From Polaribacter sp. ALD11 (GTDB lineage: Bacteria; Bacteroidota; Bacteroidia; Flavobacteriales; Flavobacteriaceae), in assembly GCF_002831685.1 (NCBI RefSeq), contig NZ_CP025119.1, positions 3,503,310 to 3,567,309 on the forward strand: 64,000 nucleotides of DNA, given 5' to 3'. Positions 55,682 through 64,000 of the stretch are shown here, piece after piece. The stretch's first letter is position 1. Each line of letters begins with the position of its first letter. The position numbers and the translations under genes were made by a program. The notes below the pieces were generated by a model. The model saw only the letters and a list, made by a program, of their open reading frames with translations. It searched no databases and had not been told where the DNA came from.

Positions 55682-56644
55682 TTAGGTTGTTTCTATAAAT
55701 TTATGATAGTAATAATTTGCAGCAGTTAAATCTTCTAGAGCATGTCCCACAGATTTAAAAACGGTGATTTCTTTCGCATTTAATCTTCCTTTTTTGGTGT
55801 TGGAACAAAGTTCGAATAAATCAGCTTTTATGTCGGTTTCTTTAAGAATTCCTTCTTTTAACGGAATTACAATATCTCCACTTTCTTTTAATCCACCTTG
55901 ATACGTGTCTACAAAAACAGTTCCTTTTAAAATCGTTTCATTATCAGCTTCTCTTGTATCTGTCTTATAGGAACCAACCAAATCTACATGTTGTCCTGGT
56001 TTTAAATAGGTGCCTAAGATTAAAGGTGTTTTAGTTAAGGTAGCAGAGGAAATAATGGCTACTTCAGAAATTTTTTCTTCAATAGTTTTAATCGCAGTAA
56101 TTGTAAAGCTTTCATTAGATAACTCCTCACAAATAGCTTGTGCTTTTTTATAATTTCTTCCCCAAATAAAAACATTTTTAATCGGTCTAACGGAAGCGTG
56201 CGCTTTAATAAGGTTTGTAGACAATGCGCCAGTACCAATCATTAATAGAGAATTTGCGTCTTTTCTAGATAAGAAAGAAGAAGCTAAGGCAGAAGCTGCG
56301 GCTGTGCGTTTTACAGTTAGACTTTTTGCGTCTAAAATGGCTTTTAAAGTTCCGTTAATGGCGTCAAAATAAATATAGGTACCATTAATTGATGGTAAAT
56401 TAAATTGACTGTTTTCTGGACTTACGGTTACTACTTTTACACCTGCATCTTTTCCAGAATTCCAGGCGGGCATTAATAATAATGTAGAGTCTGTATTTGT
56501 TGTAGGGTTTGGAAAATCGTGATGGTGTCTCATTGGAACGATCACATTTTTATCAGAGAAGTTTTCTTGTAATTTTTGAACTAATTCTGTAAAAACAGTG
56601 TTTTTTTCAATAAATTGAGTGTCGATTTGAACAAGTGGATTCAT
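55682..56644 (-). CDS. Ornithine cyclodeaminase/mu-crystallin family reductase
   Basis: This 320-residue protein has the family Rossmann motif MIGTGALSTNLIKAH, the segment GVKVVTV near residue 68 and IKADLFELCSNTKKGR near the C-terminus. The sequence resembles the delta-1-pyrroline-2-carboxylate/piperideine-2-carboxylate reductases more than true ornithine cyclodeaminases (MPAWNSGKDAGVKV). It would reduce cyclic imines from hydroxyproline or lysine breakdown. It lies 66 bases after prmC on the same strand. No hydroxyproline genes are near. Confidence 0.82.
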   Translation of the reverse strand: MNPLVQIDTQFIEKNTVFTELVQKLQENFSDKNVIVPMRHHHDFPNPTTNTDSTLLLMPAWNSGKDAGVKVVTVSPENSQFNLPSINGTYIYFDAINGTLKAILDAKSLTVKRTAAASALASSFLSRKDANSLLMIGTGALSTNLIKAHASVRPIKNVFIWGRNYKKAQAICEELSNESFTITAIKTIEEKISEVAIISSATLTKTPLILGTYLKPGQHVDLVGSYKTDTREADNETILKGTVFVDTYQGGLKESGDIVIPLKEGILKETDIKADLFELCSNTKKGRLNAKEITVFKSVGHALEDLTAANYYYHKFIETT

Positions 56645-56709
56645 CTTTTAATTTTTTTATATGTTACGTGTATTAGATAGAAATTCTATTTTTTATTCTT
56701 TGAAACAAA

Positions 56710-57576
56710 TTAAACCAATTCGCACTTTATCATTCGGTCATTTCCGAATAGGTCATTTTTTAATTCAATATTGATAAATCCTTTTTCTCTGAGCATTGCA
56801 ACCGTTTCTTTTCCTAAATATTGATTGATTTCAAAAAATAACAATCCATTTTTAGATAGCTGTTGTTTTGCTAAATCTGCTATTTTATTGTAGAATAATA
56901 ACGGATTTTCATCAGTTACAAATAATGCCAAATGAGGTTCATTTTCGAGTACATTCTTTCTAATTGCTACTTTTTCTAATTCTCTAACATAAGGAGGATT
57001 AGAAACGATAATGTCAAATTGTTGAGGTAATTTATTTACTTCTAAAATATTCATTTCAATAAAATCAACTTCAATTTTATTTAAAAGGGCATTTTGTTTC
57101 GCAATTTTTAAAGCTTCCGAAGAAATATCAATAGCAGAAATTTTTACATTATGTAAGTTTTTTGCCAAAGAAATAGGAATGCAGCCTGTTCCTGTACCAA
57201 TATCTAAAATAGTGAGTGTTTTATCTTCATTTTTGGTTCTTAATTCTGATGTTTCTAAAAGAATCCATTCAACCAATTCTTCGGTTTCTGCTCTCGGAAT
57301 TAAGGTATTTCTGTTAACTATAAAAGGCAAACCGTAAAATTCTGTATTTCCTAAGATATACTGTATTGGCTCTTCTTTTTGTAATCTTTTAAGAATGTTT
57401 TTTAAGTCTGTTAAATTTTTATCAGTAATTAAAAAATCTGGTTTTAGAACCGTATCAATTCTTTGTAGATTCAGTTTTTCTTCCATTAAAATAAAGAAAA
57501 AGCTGTCGATCTCTGTTTTTGGATAGGTTTCTGAAAGTGCTTCTGAAAAATAATTTTTAAAATCTTTAAGAGTCAT
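56710..57576 (-). CDS. prmC: Peptide chain release factor N5-glutamine methyltransferase
   Basis: This 288-residue protein has an N-terminal helical domain, the S-adenosylmethionine motif LDIGTGTGCIPISLA and the catalytic NPPY in IVSNPPYVRE. It methylates the GGQ glutamine of release factors 1 and 2 in the cytoplasm. Length is normal. The cardiolipin synthase gene ends 5 bases upstream, so both belong to one operon with the GNAT gene. Confidence 0.95.
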   Translation of the reverse strand: MTLKDFKNYFSEALSETYPKTEIDSFFFILMEEKLNLQRIDTVLKPDFLITDKNLTDLKNILKRLQKEEPIQYILGNTEFYGLPFIVNRNTLIPRAETEELVEWILLETSELRTKNEDKTLTILDIGTGTGCIPISLAKNLHNVKISAIDISSEALKIAKQNALLNKIEVDFIEMNILEVNKLPQQFDIIVSNPPYVRELEKVAIRKNVLENEPHLALFVTDENPLLFYNKIADLAKQQLSKNGLLFFEINQYLGKETVAMLREKGFINIELKNDLFGNDRMIKCELV

Positions 57577-57581
57577 AATTT

Positions 57582-59003
57582 TTATAATAACGGACTTAAG
57601 AAACGTGCTAAACGCTCTAATGTTTTCTGTTTGAAGCTTCTTTTTCTAAACTCTTCAAACCTTATTTTAGATGCTTTTGCTACGCGTTCATCAAATTCTT
57701 TTCTTAATTCTAGTGTAATATCCTCATCAAAAATTAAAGCATTTAATTCATAATTGTGCTCAAAACTTCTACAATCAAAATTAGTTGAACCAACAGATGA
57801 GATTTCATCATCAATAAAAATAACTTTAGAATGCGAAAAATCGTCCCGTAAATAAATCGTAACTCCAGCTTTAATTAAATCTTCAAAATAAGAATACATG
57901 CTATATTTTGCCATTTTGGAATCTCCTACTTTAGGCAATAATAAGGTAACATTTATTCCACTTAAAGCAGCCATCTTAAATGCTTCTAAAATAGAAAAGG
58001 TTGGTATAAAATAAGGATTTAGAACACAAATACTTTTTTCTGCAGAATTAATTAAGCTTAAATATTGTTGCATAACTATCGATTGCTCATAATCTGGCCC
58101 GCCAGAAACAATTTGCAATCTCGATTTCCCTTCGCAAGAAAATGATTTGGTAAATCTTTCATCTTCACTTAAATCTTGTTCTGTGGCGTAATAAAAGTCT
58201 TTTAAAAAAGATTTGTGTAAACTGGTTACTGCACAACCTTCAATTTGTAAATGCGTGTCTTGCCAAATGCCTAGAAATTCATCATCTATATATTGGTCAG
58301 AAATATTTACACCACCAGTAAAGCCAATTTTATTATCAATAACACATACTTTTCTATGGTTTCTATGATTTAAAGAAAAAAGAAACTTCCCATATTCCCA
58401 TGGTGTTTCCGGGTAAATTTCTGCACCCATCTTTTTCAATTTTTCTTTTGTAGATTTTTTTAGAGAAGAACTTCCAAACCCATCATATAAAATTCTAACG
58501 CTTACATTTTCTTTTCTCTTTTTCTCTATTTCATCAATAATGCTGTTTAAAACCTTGCCATCTTCAAATATGTAATATTGAAGGTGAATAAAGTTTTCTG
58601 CTTTTTTAATGGCCTCTATAATTGCATTAAAAGCCTCTTTACCATTTTTTAAAAGCTTAATATTATTTCCCTCATCTAAAGGAATATTAGTGGTTCTAAA
58701 AATAAGGTCTGATATTTTTTTAGCTTTTATAGAAGTTAATTTTTCTGAATGATTATTATTTATTGTCTCGAAAGATTTTTTAATATAATTTTTCCTGCGC
58801 TTGGCTTCTTTTAGTTCTAGAAATTTTAATTTTCTTCTGTTAATACCAAAAATCGCATATGCAATAACACCTAAAAAAGGAAAAAACAGTGTAATAAGAA
58901 TCCAACTCAAAGATTTTGAAGGCTTAATACCAAAATACAAGATATTGTAAAATGCCCAACTGAATAAAATAAAATGTAGTATTAAAAGGATGTAGTATGA
59001 CAA
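57582..59003 (-). CDS. cls: Cardiolipin synthase
   Basis: This 473-residue protein has two N-terminal membrane helices (about residues 4-24 and 33-53) and two phospholipase D motifs, HRKVCVID (with GGVNISD after it) and HSKVIFID (with GSTNFDCRS). It condenses phosphatidylglycerol to cardiolipin at the inner membrane. Length and domain order fit bacterial Cls. The GNAT gene is 10 bases upstream and prmC 5 bases downstream. Confidence 0.94.
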   Translation of the reverse strand: MSYYILLILHFILFSWAFYNILYFGIKPSKSLSWILITLFFPFLGVIAYAIFGINRRKLKFLELKEAKRRKNYIKKSFETINNNHSEKLTSIKAKKISDLIFRTTNIPLDEGNNIKLLKNGKEAFNAIIEAIKKAENFIHLQYYIFEDGKVLNSIIDEIEKKRKENVSVRILYDGFGSSSLKKSTKEKLKKMGAEIYPETPWEYGKFLFSLNHRNHRKVCVIDNKIGFTGGVNISDQYIDDEFLGIWQDTHLQIEGCAVTSLHKSFLKDFYYATEQDLSEDERFTKSFSCEGKSRLQIVSGGPDYEQSIVMQQYLSLINSAEKSICVLNPYFIPTFSILEAFKMAALSGINVTLLLPKVGDSKMAKYSMYSYFEDLIKAGVTIYLRDDFSHSKVIFIDDEISSVGSTNFDCRSFEHNYELNALIFDEDITLELRKEFDERVAKASKIRFEEFRKRSFKQKTLERLARFLSPLL

Positions 59004-59013
59004 AATATTGGTT

Positions 59014-59505
59014 TTAAATTTTTTTAAGCATCCAAACGTTACAAGAATAATGACCTGTATTTCCCATTGGTTTGTCTAAATTAACGAAACCATTTTTTTT
59101 GTATAATTTTCTAGCAGCCTCCATGTATGGCATGGTTTCTAGGTAGCAGTTTTCAAAACCAAACTCTTTTGCTTTTTCTAAACATTTAGAAATTAAACTT
59201 GTTCCTAAGCCTTTTCCTCTTGCAATTGGTAAGAAATACATTTTTTGAAGTTCACAAATATTCGCTTCGCAGTTGTCTAATTTGGCAATTCCTGCACCAC
59301 CAATAACTTTGTTATTATGTTCAACCACAAAATAGGCAACTTTTTCTTTTTGGTAGGTTTCAAACATAAGGTCTGTAGCCTTATCTTCATAAGCTGTTCC
59401 TGTTTTAGGTGCACCCATTTCTAAAATTACACTTCTAATTACTTTAGAGAGTTCTATATTATCTGTGGACTTTATTTCTCTTATAATAAAATTTTCGCTT
59501 GTCAT
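59014..59505 (-). CDS. GNAT family N-acetyltransferase
   Basis: This 163-residue protein has the GNAT acetyl-CoA motif in PIARGKGLGTSLISKCLEKA and the last strand KLYKKNGFVNLDKP. It may acetylate an amino group of a small molecule or protein; the substrate is unknown. It is the first gene of the GNAT-cls-prmC operon and is divergent from the LEA14-like gene. Confidence 0.87.
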   Translation of the reverse strand: MTSENFIIREIKSTDNIELSKVIRSVILEMGAPKTGTAYEDKATDLMFETYQKEKVAYFVVEHNNKVIGGAGIAKLDNCEANICELQKMYFLPIARGKGLGTSLISKCLEKAKEFGFENCYLETMPYMEAARKLYKKNGFVNLDKPMGNTGHYSCNVWMLKKI

Positions 59506-59514
59506 TTATTACCG

Positions 59515-59522
59515 TATTTTTG
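59515..59522 (+). promoter_or_regulatory. -7 element for the LEA14-like/ribD operon
   Basis: TATTTTTG matches TAnnTTTG, 34 bases before the ATG at 59557. No TTG at good spacing was found. Confidence 0.45.
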
Positions 59523-59556
59523 CAGGAGCAAGTTACCTAAATTTTAATTTTTTTTG

Positions 59557-60021
59557 ATGAAAAACACATTATTTTTTTCGGTTTTAGTTTTATTAATATC
59601 GAGTTGTTCTGTTCAAAAAGAGCCTATTTTTATTAAGGTAGATAATGTGAAGGTACTAAGTTTTGAATCTGATACGATAAAGTTAAAAGCAGATGCTTTT
59701 TTTGAAAACCCGAATGATGTTGGTGGTAAAATTACTACAGATGACATAAAAATACTAGTAAATGGGGCAGAAGTAGCACAAGTTTTTTCAGATGAATTTA
59801 AAGTGCCTGCAAGAAATGAATTTTCGATTCCTTTAATTGCGTACATTCCCACAAAAAACATTTTAAATTCAAATAAAAAAGGAGCTTTAGGAAGTTTGCT
59901 AAATTCTTTGATTACCAATAAAGTAAAAATTCAAATTAAGGGGAATTTAGAATATATTGTTTTTGGTTTTAAAAGAGATTTTTTAATTGATAAAACACAG
60001 GAAATAAAATTTAAAATTTAA
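59557..60021 (+). CDS. LEA14-like (WHy domain) lipoprotein
   Basis: This 154-residue protein has a lipoprotein signal with the modified Cys after LISS (LVLLISSCSVQ). The mature part follows the LEA type 2/WHy pattern: ADAFFENPNDVGGKIT and EFSIPLIAYIP. It is probably attached to the outer membrane. Its stop TAA (60019-60021) is in the same frame as ribD, which begins almost at once. The start is ATG 59557; a TTG just upstream is also in frame. Confidence 0.83.
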   Translation: MKNTLFFSVLVLLISSCSVQKEPIFIKVDNVKVLSFESDTIKLKADAFFENPNDVGGKITTDDIKILVNGAEVAQVFSDEFKVPARNEFSIPLIAYIPTKNILNSNKKGALGSLLNSLITNKVKIQIKGNLEYIVFGFKRDFLIDKTQEIKFKI

Positions 60022-60024
60022 GAT

Positions 60025-61065
60025 ATCAATAACGAATTTTACATAAAACGTTGCTTGCAGATTGCTAAAAACGGATTAGGAACAACGCGTCCGAATCCTT
60101 CGGTTGGCGCTGTTATTGTGCATCAAAATAAAATTATAGGAGAAGGTTTTACGTCGCCTTTTGGTGGGAATCATGCAGAGGTAAATGCAATTAATTCTGT
60201 AAAAAATAAAGCGCTATTAAAAAAAGCAACTATTTACGTTACACTAGAGCCTTGTAGTCACTTTGGTAAAACACCACCTTGTGCAGATTTAATTGTAAAA
60301 CACCAATTAAAACAAGTGGTAATTGGTTGTCTAGATTCTAATAGTTTGGTTGCTGGTAAAGGAATTGAACGTTTAATAAAGGCAAAAATTCAAGTAGTAG
60401 TTGGTGTTTTAGAAGATGAATGCAGAACACATCACAAACGTTTTTTTACGGTTCAAGAAAAAAAGCGTCCGTATATAATTTTAAAATGGGCAGAAACCAA
60501 AGACGGATTTGTTGCACCAAAATCAAAAAATGAAAACAAACCTGTTTTTATCTCTAACAAATATTCGCAACAACTAGTACATAAATTACGAAGCAAAGAG
60601 CATGCGATTTTAGTAGGCACACATACTGTTTTGGTAGATAATCCTAAATTGAATGTTCGAAGTTGGTTTGGAGAAAACCCTATTAGAATTGCTTTAGATC
60701 GTACTTTACGAATTCCTAAAAATGCAAATATTTTAGACGGAACTGTAAAGACAATTGTTTTAACAGATAAAAAAAATAAGAATAAAGAATCAAGAGAAAA
60801 TTTAATTTTTGAAGAAATTGATTTTTCTAAAAAAGTTGCGTCACAAATTTGTTCAGTTCTTTATAAAAATAATATTCAATCTTTAATTGTAGAAGGAGGT
60901 ACACAAACATTACAAACTTTTATTGATGAAAATTTATGGGATGAAGCCCTAGTTTTTGTAGGAGAAAATAATTTTAGAGACGGAACAAAGTCTCCAAAAA
61001 TTAAAAAGAAATTTACGCAAGAAAACATCGAGAATGATGTTTTAAAAACATACAAAAATGATTAA
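60025..61065 (+). CDS. ribD: Riboflavin biosynthesis deaminase/reductase RibD, non-canonical start
   Basis: The deaminase domain has the zinc sites HAEVNA and PCSHFGKTPPCADL; a reductase domain follows (about residues 150-346). Both steps convert the pyrimidine intermediate in riboflavin synthesis. The conserved N-terminal helix (NNEFYIKRCLQIAKNGLG) is encoded before the first ATG/GTG/TTG-type codon: TTG 60055 would delete most of it. In frame, only ATC (60025-60027) stands where the initial Met is expected, directly after the LEA14-like stop at 60021. I give 60025 as the probable start, with low certainty for the codon. The HAD gene overlaps its end by 8 bases. Confidence 0.8.
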   Translation: MNNEFYIKRCLQIAKNGLGTTRPNPSVGAVIVHQNKIIGEGFTSPFGGNHAEVNAINSVKNKALLKKATIYVTLEPCSHFGKTPPCADLIVKHQLKQVVIGCLDSNSLVAGKGIERLIKAKIQVVVGVLEDECRTHHKRFFTVQEKKRPYIILKWAETKDGFVAPKSKNENKPVFISNKYSQQLVHKLRSKEHAILVGTHTVLVDNPKLNVRSWFGENPIRIALDRTLRIPKNANILDGTVKTIVLTDKKNKNKESRENLIFEEIDFSKKVASQICSVLYKNNIQSLIVEGGTQTLQTFIDENLWDEALVFVGENNFRDGTKSPKIKKKFTQENIENDVLKTYKND

Positions 61066-61663
61066 AAACATTGTTTTCGATTTTGGAGATATTTTTATCA
61101 ACTTAGACAAAAAACGATTTGCAGAAGAATTGCAGAAATTAGGTGTTTTTCAAGAGTCTGAAGAAATGCTACCTATTTTACATGAATATGAAAAAGGACT
61201 GGTTTCTACAAAAGATTTTATAATTTTTTTTGAAGGTAAACTAAATATTCCTTCAGAAAAATTAATAGCAGCATGGAATTCTATTTTGTTAGATTTTCCA
61301 GAAAAACGTTTAAAATTTATTCAAGACTTAGCAGAAAGTAAAAAATACCGACTTTTTTTATTAAGTAATACGAATGATTTGCACATTTCTTGGATAAAAA
61401 ACGATTGGGGAATGGAGCTGTTTGATGCTTTTAAAGTCTGTTTCGAGCAGTTTTATTTGTCACATGAGGTGAATTTTAGAAAACCAAACAACAATATTTA
61501 TGAATTTGTTTTAAAAAGCAATAACTTAATTGCAGAAGAAACACTTTTTATAGACGATACAAAAGAAAATACAGAAGCTGCTAAGTCTTTAGGAATTCAG
61601 GTTTGGCATTTAATACCTGGAAAAGATGATGTTTTAGAACTGTTTACTAAAAACCAACTATAA
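61058..61663 (+). CDS. HAD-superfamily hydrolase, HAD-IA type
   Basis: This 201-residue protein has the nucleophile motif FDFGDIFIN (Asp in DFGD), threonine/serine motif LLSNTND, the lysine in FRKPNNNIYEF and the acidic motif LFIDDTKENTEAA. The helical cap is of the YihX-like type. It probably dephosphorylates a small metabolite. It overlaps the ribD stop by 8 bases; the missing phosphatase of riboflavin synthesis (for the RibD product) is an attractive but unproven role. Confidence 0.85.
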   Translation: MIKNIVFDFGDIFINLDKKRFAEELQKLGVFQESEEMLPILHEYEKGLVSTKDFIIFFEGKLNIPSEKLIAAWNSILLDFPEKRLKFIQDLAESKKYRLFLLSNTNDLHISWIKNDWGMELFDAFKVCFEQFYLSHEVNFRKPNNNIYEFVLKSNNLIAEETLFIDDTKENTEAAKSLGIQVWHLIPGKDDVLELFTKNQL

Positions 61664-61664
61664 T

Positions 61665-62525
61665 TTGATTTTCCTTCTTTTAAGTATACTGTTTTCTACA
61701 GGTTTATTTGTTATTTTTAAATATTTCGGTATTTATAAAATAGATGTTTTAAAAGCTATTTTTATAAACTATATAGTCGCTTTTTCTATGGGTTTTTTGT
61801 TAGCAGAAAGGCAAATACCTATTTCAGAAATTTATTTAGAACCTTGGTTTTCTAGTGCTTTAGTTCTAGGGGCTTTGTTTATTGGAATATTTTTTGTGAT
61901 GGCAATGACGTCTCAACAAAACGGAGTTTCCGTAGCTTCAATTGCAGGAAAAATGTCTGTAGTTATTCCTGTTTTATTTGGCATCATTTTATATAATGAA
62001 TCGGTTACTTTCTTAAAAATTTCAGGAATTATAATCGCTTTAGTAGCTGTGTATTTAGCTTCTGTAAAAGAAGATAAATCAGAGAAAAAAGGGAATTTAC
62101 TATTTCCCATTCTATTGTTTTTAGGATCTGGAACGATTGATACACTTATAAAATATGTACAAGTAAATCATGTTGCAGACGAAGATGTTTCTATATTTTC
62201 AGGTAGTTTATTTGGTATTGCTGCCATTTTTGGTTTTATAATTTTAGTAATGAAATCGATAAAAAAAAGAACGCCTTTCGGACTTAAAAACATCATTGCA
62301 GGTATCATTCTAGGAGTTCCAAATTACTATTCAATCATCTTTATAATTAAGGCTTTACAAAACAATGCTTTTGAAAGCTCGACGCTGTTTACTATTAATA
62401 ATGTAGCAATTGTTATTGCATCAACTTTGGTTGGTTTGTTCTTATTTAAGGAGAAATTTAGCATAAAAAATAAAATAGGCGTTGCATTGGCTATCTTAGG
62501 AATTGTATTGGTTACGATTGCTTAA
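61665..62525 (+). CDS. EamA/DMT family transporter
   Basis: This 286-residue protein has ten hydrophobic segments in two halves, each ending in the EamA pattern (ISGIIIALVAVYLAS in the first, IGVALAILGIVLVTIA in the second). It should export or import a small metabolite. The only usable start is TTG 61665, since the frame is closed by a stop at 61635 and no ATG lies between. It follows the HAD gene by 1 base. Confidence 0.87.
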   Translation: MIFLLLSILFSTGLFVIFKYFGIYKIDVLKAIFINYIVAFSMGFLLAERQIPISEIYLEPWFSSALVLGALFIGIFFVMAMTSQQNGVSVASIAGKMSVVIPVLFGIILYNESVTFLKISGIIIALVAVYLASVKEDKSEKKGNLLFPILLFLGSGTIDTLIKYVQVNHVADEDVSIFSGSLFGIAAIFGFIILVMKSIKKRTPFGLKNIIAGIILGVPNYYSIIFIIKALQNNAFESSTLFTINNVAIVIASTLVGLFLFKEKFSIKNKIGVALAILGIVLVTIA

Positions 62526-62676
62526 ATACGTATTTAAAATTATTTTATAAAGCTGCACTTATAATTCTATTTGTTTCAAAGCTTTATAAATCTATATTTT
62601 CTATGTATCTATGTGCTCGGTTTTTAATGAGAATTTTAAATTGATAAAAATTATTTAATAGTATTCAAAGTAAAAA

Positions 62677-63282
62677 ATGGAAGACGTTTATAAAACAATA
62701 GAAAAACCATCTGAAGAAACTCTTTTTAAAGAAAAAGGAAGTAAGTTTTTTGGATACACTTTTCCTGTTTTATCTGAAGATGATGTAAAAGAGTGTATAG
62801 AAGAACTTCGTAAAAAACACCATGCTGCACGTCATTTTTGTTATGCATATCAATTAGGAATTGAGAAAACTAGATTTAGAGCTAATGATGATGGTGAGCC
62901 AAATAATTCTGCAGGAATGCCAATTTATGGTCAAATTCAGTCTTTTGAAGTAACCAATATTTTAATTGTATCTGTTCGGTATTTTGGAGGAACAAAATTA
63001 GGTGTTGGCGGACTAATTTCAGCATATAAAACTTCTGCTCAAATGGCATTAGAAGCTTCTGATATTTTAGAAAAGACTATTAACGTTCAGTATAAACTGA
63101 TTTTTAATTACGATTTGATGAATCCTGTAATGAGAATTGTCAAAGAGAAAAATATAGATATTGTGAGTCAGAAGTTAGAAATGGATTGTCAATATATCAT
63201 TTCTGTAAGAAAAAATGATGCCGATTCAATTTTTACAATTTTTGATAACTTGTATAAGGTTGAAGTGAAGGTTTTGGAGTAG
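62677..63282 (+). CDS. YigZ/IMPACT family protein
   Basis: This 201-residue protein has the UPF0029 N-terminal signature (KGSKFFGYTFPV, HHAARHFCYAYQLG, DDGEPNNSAGMPI) and the segment VRYFGGTKLGVGGL. E. coli YigZ and yeast Yih1/IMPACT have this two-domain fold; the bacterial function is unknown and perhaps linked to translation. It stands alone between small gaps. Confidence 0.92.
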   Translation: MEDVYKTIEKPSEETLFKEKGSKFFGYTFPVLSEDDVKECIEELRKKHHAARHFCYAYQLGIEKTRFRANDDGEPNNSAGMPIYGQIQSFEVTNILIVSVRYFGGTKLGVGGLISAYKTSAQMALEASDILEKTINVQYKLIFNYDLMNPVMRIVKEKNIDIVSQKLEMDCQYIISVRKNDADSIFTIFDNLYKVEVKVLE

Positions 63283-63428
63283 TAATTTGAATTCTTTTTG
63301 TTAAAGGTTTTAAAATATGGGTTTACAATCAAGAAAAACGAATTACAGCTATTTTGATATCAAAAAATATAAATTGATTTATTCTTTAGGGAAATAAAAA
63401 GGTTTTATCAAAATTTTATATTTCTTCT

Positions 63429-63827
63429 CTAAAAGCCTAAACTTTCTAATAAGTAATCAGGACAACGAGTTGGTTTCATCGTTTTAGAATTCATAAAAGC
63501 CAAAACAGAATTTCCGGTACAAATCAATTCATCTTTCTGATTTTTGATTTCATAATCAAATTCAATCTTTACCATTGGTTTCTTTTTTAAGAAAGTATGT
63601 ATGGTTAAAACGTCGTCATATAACGCAGATTTTATAAAATTAAAACGTATCGAAATTACAGGAAGCATTATTCCACTCAATTCCATATCTTTGTAAGTGA
63701 CACCTAAAGAACGCAACCATTCTGTTCTTCCTAATTCGAAAAATTGAGCGTAGTTGCCGTGATAAACAACGCCCATTTGGTCGGTTTCAGAGTATCTAAT
63801 TCTAGTTTTTGTTGATGATTTTTTCAA
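63429..63827 (-). CDS. Acyl-CoA thioesterase, 4HBT hot-dog family
   Basis: This 132-residue hot-dog-fold protein has the conserved IRYSETDQMGVVYHGNYAQF near the N-terminus, with the catalytic Asp in SETDQMG, and the YbgC-like start TRIRYSE. It hydrolyses short acyl-CoA or acyl-ACP thioesters. Length fits the family (about 130-140). The 173 bases after it, to the end of the window, hold no recognised gene. Confidence 0.92.
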   Translation of the reverse strand: MKKSSTKTRIRYSETDQMGVVYHGNYAQFFELGRTEWLRSLGVTYKDMELSGIMLPVISIRFNFIKSALYDDVLTIHTFLKKKPMVKIEFDYEIKNQKDELICTGNSVLAFMNSKTMKPTRCPDYLLESLGF

Positions 63828-64000
63828 TTAATATAGATAAAATTTATTTCAGCATTTTACGCAAAAAATAGTTAATAATCAATAGCAAATTGATTTTTTT
63901 ATACTGAATTTTATTCACACTTTTGTATAACCTAAAAAAGCAGGTTAAATTCTCTTTTTTTACCATATTTAATAACTCTATAAAGTACCCACAACAACAA

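Overview
The window is a chromosomal segment of an AT-rich member of the Bacteroidota, almost certainly Flavobacteriaceae and probably of the marine Polaribacter/Tenacibaculum type. This rests on several things visible here: a SusC-like TonB receptor with a DUF4249 lipoprotein, a monomeric isocitrate dehydrogenase, a small CAL67264-type membrane protein, -7 promoter elements of the TAnnTTTG type, A-rich leaders without clear Shine-Dalgarno sites, and short intergenic repeats of a kind I remember from marine flavobacteria. No rRNA, tRNA, CRISPR array, transposase or phage gene was seen.

Layout. 1-5821: an uncharacterised same-strand cluster (AAA+ ATPase cut by the window edge, NudK-like Nudix hydrolase, DUF6638-like protein, two membrane proteins). 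6045-9737: redox and stress genes (OsmC, FMN reductase, a glutaredoxin-like protein without cysteines, MarR regulator preceded by a heptanucleotide repeat, two pirins). 9803-13466: succinate-semialdehyde-type dehydrogenase and FadH. 13502-16855: small exported and membrane proteins around ettA. 16925-20826: a membrane protein of unknown role, then a structured leader, a 57-residue lipoprotein, a TPR sensor kinase and its response regulator. 20886-23799: a frameshifted small gene, a solitary HsdR-N nuclease-like protein and two secreted proteins of unknown role.

24235-32214 is the most unusual part. It holds two exported serine beta-lactamase-fold hydrolases, an ATP/ADP-translocase-type transporter fused to HEAT-like repeats, and a 970-residue protein with a signal peptide whose C-terminal half has the phosphohistidine-then-ATP-grasp order and motifs of glucan water dikinase. 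An ATP-dependent enzyme exported to an ATP-free compartment next to a nucleotide-exchange transporter suggests an undescribed periplasmic phosphorylation system. This is inference, but each component is visible in the sequence.

32359-41860, all on the minus strand: DUF6695-like protein, DUF6095-like protein, murQ, DUF4249 lipoprotein, TonB receptor, and an efflux operon (TolC, MacB-type permease, adaptor) that lacks an ATPase gene. 41934-45200: isocitrate dehydrogenase and rplS, separated by a 690-base gap with inverted repeats. 45688-50061: PAP2 phosphatase, two tail-to-tail GT39 glycosyltransferases, and trmD. 50252-53454: a CDF transporter and the rimB-like/rimK/aspartoacylase-like operon. 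53970-63827: mostly housekeeping genes (FAD oxidoreductase, OCD-family reductase, prmC, cardiolipin synthase, GNAT, LEA14-like lipoprotein, ribD with a non-canonical start, HAD phosphatase, EamA transporter, YigZ, thioesterase).
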